From contig NC_049990.1 in the NCBI RefSeq assembly GCF_000003815.2, positions 3,318,438-3,382,437 of the forward strand: a stretch of DNA of 64,000 bases. The letters run 5' to 3'. The translations under genes and the position numbers were made by a program. Positions 11,631 through 23,900 of the stretch are shown piece by piece. This stretch comes from Branchiostoma floridae. Lineage: Eukaryota > Chordata > Leptocardii > Amphioxiformes > Branchiostomatidae. Positions within the stretch are counted from its first letter, which is position 1, and each line of letters starts with the position of its first letter. Under the pieces are notes generated by a model. It searched no databases, was not told the DNA's origin, and saw nothing but the letters and a program-made list of their open reading frames with translations.

Positions 11631-11904
11631 TCTAATGTACATGTAGCTGCAGTGAGAAGTGAACCTGGTCATTTTCCATAGATTTCTGTTTTGTGGCTTT
11701 TCAATACTTCCCATCTCAGCATCTAGGACAGTTGTTTTTAACATCATACATACAATCATATTTCAATCATGTTTCTACTTTAAATTTATCAAGTCTACGG
11801 CAGTGTCTCCATATATCTAATATGTTTCACTTAACTATTGGGTGGTAAGCCCTTAGATAACATTAATTGAGTCACAGAACCATTCACTGGGAAAAATGGA
11901 TGCA

Positions 11905-11910
11905 TTTATT
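11905..11910 (-). terminator. TAF5: TAF5 polyadenylation signal
   Basis: AATAAA on the minus strand about 80 bases past the TAF5 stop codon; the nearest downstream hexamer, so the likely cleavage signal. Confidence 0.6.
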
Positions 11911-11991
11911 GTTAAGTCATCTCATGAAAGTAACAAAATTTAAGGTGTCTTCATGTGCTGTAATCCCCCCATGGACCACAGTGGTACAGTC

Positions 11992-14900
11992 CTAGTTATG
12001 TTGGTATCTCCCACACCCCAGCAGTAGGTTCCTGTGTGAGAAATGCAGTTTCAGAACCGGCGTAGCTTTCGTGGGAAACGAACCCAGCAACAGCGATCCG
12101 ACCTCCACCAACGACGCCCGGTCCAAACTCGTCAGATCGTCCGAACCCGCAATCTCCTCGAAAACCTTCTGGACGTCCCAGACCTTAACGGTGTTGTCGA
12201 TCCCGCCGGAGGCGAGTAACGAACCCTCCCTACTGAAGCAGAGAGAGTAGACAGGGTCGGTGTGTCCCTTCATCTCGGCAAGAAGCCGGCCGTACGCAAT
12301 GTCCCACAGCAGCACGTTTTTATCCACGCCCGCTGATGCTAAATACCGTCCGTCTGGCGACCACGCTAGCGTGTGAACCGCCGCCTTGTGTCCGGTCATG
12401 ACGCGCACGCAGTTCCCGTTCAGAACGTCCCACAACCGGACCGTCCGGTCGCTGGAACCGGTGGCGACGTAGTTGGAGTTGGGATGGTACTGGACACAGG
12501 TGACGTCCGAGTAGTGGCCCACGAACATCCGGATGGGCTGGAACTGGTCGGTGCCCCAGAGTCGAGCCACGCGGTCATGGCCCGCCGAAACGAAATAGTA
12601 CCCCGTCGGACTGAACTGGACGTCCCACACCGGGTAGTTGTGTCCTTTGTAGACAACCTGGGAAGCAACAAAAAAAATACTGTTAGAAGCTACCAACGTT
12701 TCACCAGTATCACATCAGGTAGTTGTGCCTTTGAAGAAAAAGAAGACTTGTTAGTAGCTAACAGAATTTCACAATTGCTACAGTTCTAAAACTGGTTTGA
12801 GCACTTTCCCACACCGGGTCATTGTGCCCTTTCATTTTATTTCATTTATTTATTTCACCAGGGAAAAACACTCTCAGGCTACTGCCTGCTTTTCAGGTGC
12901 CCCTGGGCACATATACATACATAAAACATTTGTACACCACCTGGGACGAAACAAAAGACTTGTTAGTAGAAAGACAGTGTCTGTAGATAGTGTCTGTGTG
13001 AATGTGAGGAATGTTTAACCATTGTTACATTTCTGAAACTGCTTGGTTTAAGCTCTTTAACAAGACTGTTACCCTGTGCATGCATATGAATGTTCCACAG
13101 TCCCAGTGTCAGTGAAGGAGACTGTGTGTGTATGTGTATGTGTGTGTATGTGTATGTGCGTGTATATGTGTGTATATTTGTGTGTGTGTGTGTATGTGTG
13201 AGTGTCTATGTGTATGTGTGTGTATGTGTATGTGCGTGTATATGTGTGTGTATATTTGTGTGTGTGTGTGTATGTGTGCGTGTCTATGTGTGTGTGTGTG
13301 TGTATGTGTGTGTATGTGTATGTGTGTGTATATTTGTGTGTGCATGTGTGTGTGTGTGCGTGTCTATGTGTATGTGTGTGTATATTTGTGTGCGTGTCTA
13401 TGTGTAAGTGTGCGTGTGTGTGTGTGTGTGTCTGTGTGTGTGTGTGTGCATGTTCTAACATACCAAGTTACTATATGTATGCAGGCTCCACAGTCTCACT
13501 GTCCCGTCCTCTCACGATGTCAGTAACTGCTCCCTGTCTGGGCTGAAGCTCGTGGCGTAGACCGGCCCCGTGTGCCTGTGCGTGCGTGTGTCTGTGTGTG
13601 TGCCTGTGTCTGCGTGTGTATGTGTGTCTGTGTGTGTGTGTGTGCATGTTCTAACATACCAAGTTACTATAAGTATGCAGGCTCCACAGTCGTACGGTCC
13701 CATCCTCTGACGACGTCAGTAGCTGCTCCCTGTCTGGACTGAAGCTTGTCGAGTAGACCGGCCCCGTGTGCCCGTGCAGAAGCCAGGAGTCCGCCGCTGT
13801 TTTCTCGTCCATCATTCGCTCGACGATGTCGTCCGCCTCCTTGTCGAGTTGGTCCAGTTCGGATGCTCCGCGCATGGTGCGTAGGCGCTGGGGGGACAGG
13901 CTCCACACTCTCACATTCGAGTCCTCAAAACCTGGGGAGGGGGGGGGGGGGTGGGGGGCGATGTATTTATAGAAGTAAGTGAATCTGACAAAAATGGAAA
14001 TCCCTGGAAAGTCGAAGCCTAACGTTACAGATCAACCAGCTGGTGCTATCTGTGGCCACGCTGAACAATGCGGTAAAGAGACTCAAGACCATGACCAAGA
14101 TCAAACACTAGTTACAGGAAGCGAAAGGAAGTCTCATTGCAATTTATGTGATGCTTTCCTGATTGTCTCAACTATGTTCATCCCCGAGGAAGATTTCAAT
14201 TTTAGTGAATGTGTTGAACAGTTCCCTCCCTGATTGTTCCAGCTATGTTTATCCTCTGATATTTTCATCCAATGCGCTTTGACTGAGTCGACCGGTACTT
14301 TCCGCTTGCAAAAATTGTTGCGACGTGAGGTTGCTGATTGGCCATATCGGGCCTACATCACTACAAATGGTATGAGGGTAACCGTCTTTAAATACATCAT
14401 CTTATCATCTATCTTGCTTACAAATGGATTACAGACCAGTTTAGTGTGATAAAATTCCTCTTATTTCAGTGATCAATACAAGCAATATACGAAAACCTCC
14501 CCCATATTATTCAGCCAAATGGTTTCATCCGGCGCGGGTAAGCGCTATATTTGGGACACGCCAGGTCATGGCAGCTCGCCAGAAGACAAAGTCCAGGTAG
14601 CCAATCAGCGCGTGTTGTTCACGTGAACCGGGCCTGATAGCGAGTGATCAGCACGGTGTGTTCACGTGCTCAAGTTGCTGCCTGTCAGAAACACCCGCCT
14701 CCATGATTATCATACAGTGTGCCCAGGCTTGAACAGACATTTCACAGACGAGAACATAAAATCTTCAACATTTTACTTCATTCCCACCGGCGAATCGTTT
14801 CCAGTCTGAGATATCTTGTGCGATACACCTCAAGGGAGATATTTTGAGGGAAACAACCGCTATTCTGTGGGAAATATCTTTAGTTTTGCGGCTGAAAAGG

Positions 14901-17900
14901 TGAGATTTAAACCGCTTTTCAAATCTTTTACCGGTGACTCAGGGCCATTCACTCGATTTCTGCCAGACGGTGTGTTGGGATTTCGAGTTGACTCGAATAT
15001 TTTACAAGACGTTAAGTTTCACTTTCATCCATAAAAAAAGACACTCAAAACAGGTCGAAGGTTTTCACAAGATCTAAGCTTCAAGACGTGTACAAAAAAA
15101 AAATTGGGAAGGGATTTACAAGATAGTAGACTCCAAACACCCATGTTGGAGTCCTCAAAACCTGTGCGGGTGGGGTGTCACAAGATATACATGTAAGCTT
15201 CACAACATCTGTATGAAAGGAAATTGTTTAAAATGTATAACAGGCTCCACATATGCATGTCCCAGTCCTCAAAAGCTGGGGGAGATTCACAAGATGTAAG
15301 CTTCACTACCCACAATCAATCATTACTCAGTTTATCATCTGTTGTTTCCCCATCAGGCGAGGATTAGACATGTAGATGTGGTGGGTTGATGGCAGCTTAC
15401 CACCATCCTCTGCCTTTAGGGTTGGCACTGTGTAGAATGAGGAGATGAAGATCTTCCTTATACCAAAAGGAATTAAATTTAGGTACTTGTCCACAGTTTA
15501 CAACTTGTGTAACAAGTAACTTGTGTAACAATATGTGACTGTTTTTAGCACTAGGGGCAGGGATGGCAGTGTCAGTGTGAATGTCATTCAGCACCAGGGA
15601 CAGGGATGGCAGTGTCAGTGTGAATGTCATTCAGCACCAGGGACAGGGATGGCATGTCAGTGTGAATGTCATTCAGCACCAGGGACAGGGATGGCAGTGT
15701 GAATGTCATTCAGCACCAGGGACAGGGATGGCAGTGTGAATGTCATTCAGCACCAGGGACAGGGATGGCAGTGTGAATGTCATTCAGCACCAGGGACAGC
15801 AGTGTCAGTTTGAATGCTATTCAGCACCAGGAACAAGGATTCTAAAGGTACCATAGCACTTCTGTAACGAGTAAGGTGAAATTTGGCACAAATGAAACAT
15901 GTACATGAATTCTACCTCTCAGATCTCTAACCCTAACCCAATCAGATCCTATCATCATCATCATCATCTTCAATAACTCTAACTCTAACCATAACTGTAT
16001 CCCTAACTCTAACACAAACCTGCAGCCAGTAGACTGGAGTCTTCTGAGATCCCCACAGCCGACACATTCTGGTAGGCGTTGGCCAGGGTGTAAAAGCAGA
16101 TGGACGGCAGGTTCTCCCTCCCGAGGGGAACTCGCTTCAGACCCTCCTTCCAGCTTAGAACCTTCTCCAACTTGTCTGCATCTGGGGGCAAAAAGATGTT
16201 AAGTCATTGGTGCAATTTTCATAAAACATTATTGCCTTGAAAAGGCATGGAATTTATAACAAAAAAAAGCAGTAAAATAAACTTCTTTTATCTCTAGTCT
16301 TCAGCAAAGTGACATATTTACTGGCATACCATCATAGTCTGGTACATACATTTGTGTAGGGCTGTGACATACATTGCACTGAAGGCTTTTAACACTAGTC
16401 ATAGTATACACTGGTCATAGGAAACACTGGTCATAGTATACAAATATAAAGATATCATTCCCCCATCTTCTACTTGTTATTAGATGTCAAAGTCATTTTA
16501 CAATGGTGTGATACCTACTCAATACACAACACAAAAGTTTCTCATTGACAAGCAATTAGATATCGGGGGTAAAGTTTGTAAACAGACATTTCAGATTCAT
16601 AGCATCTGTTATCTTTTGTTAGTGACTTTTTAAGCATGAAATTTTCTCAATATAGCATGTATTCATAAAGTCTATTAAAAATCTTAAATGCATGTATGTC
16701 AATTTCCTCTCCTTTCTTCATTTTAAGAGAATGTGTTGCAACAAAACAAAACAGACCTTTCAGCTCAGGCAGCGGTATGCGGCTGGGAGGGGGTGCGTTG
16801 GGGTCGGCTTTCTTGTTCTTGTTCAGCAGCAGGTCTTTCTTCTGCTTCTTCTTCTTGGGCTTGTCTTCTCCGTCTCCTCCCTCATCATCATCATCCAGGG
16901 GAACATTGATGTCTGGCTCCTGGGGATAAAACAACTCCTGTTAATGAATTTTGTACGGATAAACTCACTAGCTCACTCACTATCCGTTGTTTGATAGAAA
17001 CGTAATTTGTACATGTAACATCTTCTTGGGTTCATCTTCCCCCTCCCCACCCTCATCATTGTCATCCAGGGGCACATTGATGTCTGGTTCCTGAAGATTA
17101 TATACAAAATAATGTAAACTCTTGTTAACACTATGGAAATATATTAGTACAATGTAACATCTTCTTGGGCTTGTCTTCCCCCTCCCCACCCTCATCATTG
17201 TCATCCAGGGGCACATTGATGTCTGGTTCCTGGAGATGATAAACAAATGTAAACTCTTGTTAACACTATGGAAATATATTAGTACAATGTAACATCTTCT
17301 TGGGCTTGTCTTCCCCCTCCCCACCCTCATCATTGTCATCCAGGGGCACATTGATGTCTGGTTCCTGAAGATTATATACAAAATAATGTAAACTCTTGTT
17401 AACACTATGGAAATATATTAGTACAATGCAACATCTTCTTGGGCTTGTCTTCCCCCTCCCCACCCTCATCATTGTCATCCAGGGGCACATTGATGTCTGG
17501 TTCCTGGAGATGATATACAAAATAATGTAAACTCTTGTTAACACTATGGAAATATATTAGTACAATGCAACATCTTCTTGGGCTTGTCTTCCCCCTCCCC
17601 ACCCTCATCATTGTCATCCAGGGGCACATTGATGTCTGGTTCCTGGAGATGATATAAACTCTTGTTAACACATTTCATACTAATACACTGTAGAAATGTA
17701 CATGTAACTTCTTAATGGATTTGTCTTCCCCTCCTCTCTTTGAGTCTTTTATCTTCCTCATCAAGAGGAACATGCCCGGTTTCTGAAGAGCAACAAAAGT
17801 TTTTGTCAAGTCTTTTGGGTACGTGTTTATGTTCCCCCTCCCGCCTTTGACACTCAATACCAAGTGGAAAAAACAACCCCCGCAGAAATTGCTTGCGCAA

Positions 17901-20900
17901 TGTTACGAAATCACGAAAAACTGGTTCAAACTGGTTGGGGACGGAGGCATAAACCAATTTAACGCAGGGTTTTAAATGTCTACTTTGAAAAAGTTTTGCT
18001 CTAAAATCAAACCCAACTGTACAATTATGGTTGTTATAAAAGCTTACTACTAATACTAGTATAAATAGTAGTCAGAGATGAGACAGAGGAACAGGTATTC
18101 ACTACAATGTAGTCTTGCTTGAACATCAATGTGTACTGACTAGTAGTATGTGCAAAATTACTTCATGACAGTAAATACACTACAGGAGCACTTGTCATAC
18201 ACAATGAAGTTTTCTTGTTTATGATTAACCCGGGCCAAATTTGCACCAGAGACTGTTTGGCTTTCTGGTGTGGCAACATGGAATCAACAGGTACAAAGTT
18301 CCTGGTTAAAATTAAACCAATTTGGTTAGGGTACATCAGTATAATGTACATGTAGGGGTCCACTTTTAAGACTTTTGGTCTTTCACTGTTTAATTGCGCA
18401 ATGCACACAATGTATGGCGATTAAAAAAAAATGTTGCTGCAAACTTGCAACATTAAGTTTATACATAAACCTGTATTTTTCTTGAACACAGTATAGCATT
18501 AAAACTTTTCTCAACTTCCTTCCTAAACGTCCAATAGGGTAGTCCAAATCACAGCTTGCTCATTGGTCAACCATTGTCCGCACTGCGCAAGATGCTTATC
18601 AGTCATTTTTCCACAGTGGAAAGGCTCTATTCACAGCTTGAAGAGCCGGTAAGTCATGGTAGTATTGTATTCCAACTTCTGCTGTTTCCTTTTAGGTTCA
18701 ATATGCTGTATAAGCATGAAATAGAATTTAAGTCCTCCTATGTTTCAGCTGTTTTAAGTTCTACATTTTGCACCAGGGCATACGCACCTGTTTTTTTTTT
18801 CATACGCTGCTCTCAATGTTCGACTCGTAGCAGCACAATCATGTGTATCCACCTGTACATTGTACATACGCCAAAATATGCATGACTATATGTCCAGGTA
18901 GATATTGCAACCTTTTGCCACAAGAGATCCCAACCGGAGACCGTATATGTACTCTCCTTAACAGAGGTTGGTGGGAAGGCCGGTCGAAAAAAATGGATGA
19001 AAGGATAAGATCACGATTTTTCCCACCAACCTCTGCTTGGAGAGTACGTCAATGTACATGTACATTGAAGCCTTAAAGACAGACAGAACTTTTAAACTTT
19101 GATTCTATTTCATGTTACTTTCATGTACAATGTACATGCATCTTGCCCAGAAATGCAAGACCATCCTAACACACACTGACGACAGAGATTACAATCTCTG
19201 CTGGTAGAACATTACTTTTAGTGAACTAAAATGTTTACTATTCAAGTACAATGCACATTAATATATTCTCCTTTCCCTCTACTCTAGAGAGCTGATTGAA
19301 AGCCAAGGAGGTTAAAATCTTGATTTTAACCTCCTTGCAGAAAACTAAAGATGGCCACAGGGCATGCTGAAACTACAGGGAGTACGGACACTACAGGGGG
19401 TACGGCTGCTACATTTCTACGTACATGTATATGGTGTTGTTTTGTGTGTCTGCGTGTGTGTGTGTCTATGCATCTGTGTGTTTCCGCATAATTGTGGCCA
19501 TCATAACTTTGGAACCTGGATTGTAGGTGGATGGGGGTTGGGAAGACGAAGATCAATATTGATTTTTGGGCCCTGGTGTATGACCTTGGTACTGCAGCAT
19601 AACTTTGTTTTTGTATCTTTGTCCTGGAAATACTAGTCTTGATATTTTGGTGGGAAGGAAGACATTCTGTAGGTTTGGGGCCCCCTAGCAGCTTGCTCTG
19701 GAACTGCAGGGGGATTTCTATATATAGTTCACTCCACCATACCATACCAGTCATGTAGGCAAGGGGGTGAAATATATTGCGTCTTTTTTTTACATTTAAC
19801 TTCACCACACCATAGCTTACTGTTTTTTACATGTTGATCCTGCTTACACAGTATGAAGAAATTTACAACTAGAAAGGCCGACATTTGATTGGGAGCAAAT
19901 ACAGCATATTGCAATCCATCTTCATACATATGCCCCCTTACAAGAATGGACTCTTCCAGAACGGAAGATGTATGCAAAATGGACTGGTCTATGTGGCCCA
20001 TTTTCCATTTATAGTGCTAAAGCTACCCCAATACCAAATTCCAGATCAGTTGGCTTTTTCATGACACAGGATCAAAAATATACATTTTTGGTCAAAAATG
20101 GCAAAAAATTCCAAATTTAATCATTTTTATTTCATGTACACCATAGGTGTGAATAGAGCCCTGTGGCCACATACCGTACGCACATTCATACCAAATTTCA
20201 GACCATTTGGTTTTCATACATAGGCACAGGAGCCAAAACTTCACATTTTTAGTCTATAAATGGCAAAAAATTCAACAATTTAAAGTAATTTATGCCCAAA
20301 GTGAGAATGAAGTACTGTGGGCACTTGCCTGACACACCTCTATGCCGAATTTCAGGTCATTAGGTTTCCATACAAGGGCGTAGGAGCCAAAAATATACAT
20401 TTTTAGTCAAAAATGGCCGAAAACCCCAAAATAACTCATTTTTAAAGTGATCTATGAAGAAAGTATTGATGGAGCTCTGTGCTCATATGTCTAATGCACC
20501 TATGTACCAAATTGCAGGTCATTTGGTTTCCATACAAGGGCATAGGAGCCAAAAATATACATTTTTCATCAAAAATGGCCAAAACCCCTAAAATAACTAA
20601 TTTTTGAAGTAGTCTATGAAGAAAGTGTTGATGGGTTCCTGTGCTCATATGTCTAATGCACCTCTGTACCAAATTTCAGGTCATTAGGTTGTAATACCAG
20701 GGCACAGGGGCCCAAAATATACATCTTTTGTCTAAAAATGACCAAAAACCCTAAATATCATAATTTTTAAGGCATCTATCAAACAGTGAAAAAAACACCT
20801 GGGGGTATTTGCCATTTCTACCACCCTGCCAAATTTCAGCTCATTAGGTCCAAAAATGAAAAAGTTGAATCCATTTGAAGATTTGACAGGAGGAGGAGAA

Positions 20901-23900
20901 GAAACAAAGCAAAAGCAATATATTGCAATCCCATACTGTAGTATGGATTGCAATATAATGATGATAAAAATATTGGTTACAACCAGTATTTTTTATCAAG
21001 CCATTGTGGAACACCTTGTTAAATCTCAGTCTGGCATTGTCTAATATTATTTATGATATGGAAAAAATCACTTGTTAAACATGTTGACATGCCAACCCTA
21101 ATGGTTGCTTTAGTGCAGCCTGTGAATGAACAAGCATGTGATGTGGAATAAAATTCAACCTTAATGCCATATTTCCAGTCATCTACTTTGACACATCCTT
21201 GTTCAATACAGTTAATGACTATTTCGACAAAGTCATCAAGAACGTGAGCTATAAATGGGACGACTTGGCCAGGAACCTGGGGTTCGAACGAGGCGAGATC
21301 GAGGCTATCCGAGCTACAGTGTCACTGCAAGGTCCTGACAAAAAGTGCAGGGAAGTACTCGAAAGGTGGCAAAACAGAAATGGAGCAAAGGCTACTCTAC
21401 AGGTTCTGCAGCAGGCTCTTATCGACATTGAAGAAAAGCACACAGCTGAGGAGCTACATGTATGGAAAAAAAAGGAAACACAGCACTCATTGAAAACTTT
21501 CGGCCAAGAGATGAAGACGACTGGGAAAAAGACAATGGAAAAGCTTGATGGACTTAAAGTAGAGCTTCAAGAGGGGCATTACCTGGCTGCAAAAGACACA
21601 GGGCAAAGTATAAAAGGTGAGGAACTTAAGCCTGGTTATTCTCTTATTTGTGTCTTAAACCTACATGGTCCTAGACCTATCACATGTATAATTATCTATT
21701 AACAGTCTAGTACATCTGCAAAGATGGAAGGATGCCTACATTTGTACTTAACTTTTTTCAATCACTTAATTGCAGTCTGATAGATATTCACTCAGTATCA
21801 GTAGCATCTAATAAGTTGTCACCAATGTTAAACAGTAGTCTTGTAGGTTTACTGATCAAAGCTCCAACATTATTCCAGGTCCGAACCCCATCTTCGAGAA
21901 GCTACCCAATCATCTACAAGACCGTTACAGAAGAGAGCTGGCAAGGATCAGACCTCTGCCATGGTGTGAAGACTTCTATCTGAACCTGGATGACATGTTC
22001 ACAACTCTAGAGATGGTAGGTAGGGATGGCCAGAAGAAAGATACTGCAGTAGCAGTAGAGGACATGTTCAAGTTATACAATGACTCTGTCCCCAAAACAA
22101 TCCGAGTAGAAGGTGATCCAGGCATAGGGAAAACCACATTGTGTTACAAGATTGTTTATGATTTTTCAGCAGAGAAGTCTAAATTTCAGACAGACAACAA
22201 ATTCTCATCCTTCAAGCTGGTCTTGTATGTTGAGATGCGTAAAGTGCCTCACGATGCCACTGATTTAAATTCGACCATATTCCAACAGGTGTTCCCCACA
22301 GCCTACTATAAACATGAGGAAGAATTCTGGGATTATGTAGAATGTAACCCTGAGGATGTACTGTTTGTACTAGATGGTTTGGATGAAATGCCTGAAGAAA
22401 CTAGAGAGAAACTGAAGATTGCAGACTTCATCAGAGGTCAGGTTATCCCAGATGTGCATGTGATAATCACATCAAGACCCTACCTCTGTAACAAACAACT
22501 CGCATCTTGTGACAGGCATTTTGTGATTAAGGGTTACTCTCGCAGGAACATAAAAAGCTACATCCAAAGGCATTGGAAATTGGACACAGATTCAAAAGAA
22601 GGCCTCTTAAAACAGTTGATTGAGAATGAAAGTTTGCATCAGCTAACTGAGAACCCTCTGAACTTNNNNNNNNNNNNNNNNNNNNNNNNNNNNNNNNNNN
22701 NNNNNNNNNNNNNNNNNNNNNNNNNNNNNNNNNNNNNNNNNNNNNNNNNNNNNNNNNNNNNNNNNGGCACTACTCTGTATACTGTGGCAAAAAAATTGGA
22801 ATAATGCTGTACTACCTCAAACACTGACTGGTTTGTACTCACTTTTGGTCCTGGCAATAATCAAAAGGTATGCAGAAAAATGTCCAGGAATAAGTGATGT
22901 TTCTGACTTTGGTTTTGAAGAAGTGCCAGAGCCAATACAAGTGAAAGTTGATCTTCTCAAAAATTTGGCATGGAGGGGCATTGAAGAAGATCGTTTGCAT
23001 TTCTCAGGAAAGACAGTTGATGAAGGTGTTGTGAAGATGGGGTTCTTGACCAAAGACCTGAATCTAACCACTCTAATTCAGCAGTCTTTCTGTTTTCAAT
23101 TCCTGCATAAAACATTTCAGGAGTACTTTGCAGCAAAGCACCTTCTCAGTCTTTGTGTTAAAACTGGCAAACAAAGTTCAAAAGCATCAAATGATTTGGT
23201 GGAGTGTGTTCAACATGACAAATACCAACAAGTACTGAAGTTTCTTGCTGGACTCCTTGGGACCAATGCAGACTGTCTGTTTGAAGCATTTCATGACAGC
23301 TTAAGCACAAAGCAAGATGAAAGAATCATATCCCTATGCCTGGAATGTCTTCATGAATGTGAAGCTGGTACTGAACTAGTAAAATATGTTGGTGATGTAT
23401 TGCCTAGAGACTGGCAGGTAGGTCAAAACATACCTGTACAAGACTCTGGAGTGTATAAGGGAATATCCCAGTTTTACACTATAGGAAATGCTGATCAGAC
23501 CATATGTTACAGCACTCAAAACACATGCATATTGTCTTGCAAAACAAATATGTCTAGTTTCCAAATACTGAGAGGATGTAAGACATGCCTTATTACATCA
23601 AATGAAGCTCTGTATGGACTTGTTTATCTGTTGTGCCATCAGGCAAAACACTCACAGGATAATCCTCAGTTGAGCAACGTGCACTTAGGAGCTGGCCTTG
23701 AACACGCTACATGTAGGTTTTTGAGAGCAGTCTCCAGTACAAAAGTATTCAGCTCACTGTTAGTGGACTCAGATGCAAGTCATCATAGTGGCCCAGTCAT
23801 TAATGAAGTCTGCAATCTAATGCAGTGTGATGCATATAGAGACCTTACATGTGACTTTAACCTGTATTCTTACAGTTCTTCATCACTTGATATCTTGAAC

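Noticed and set aside
17266..17671. Minus-strand frames with repeated RNQTSMCPWMTMMRVGRGKT
   Set aside because: Out-of-frame reading of the TAF5 exon 7 copies; the frame matching the real exon is EPDINVPLDD.
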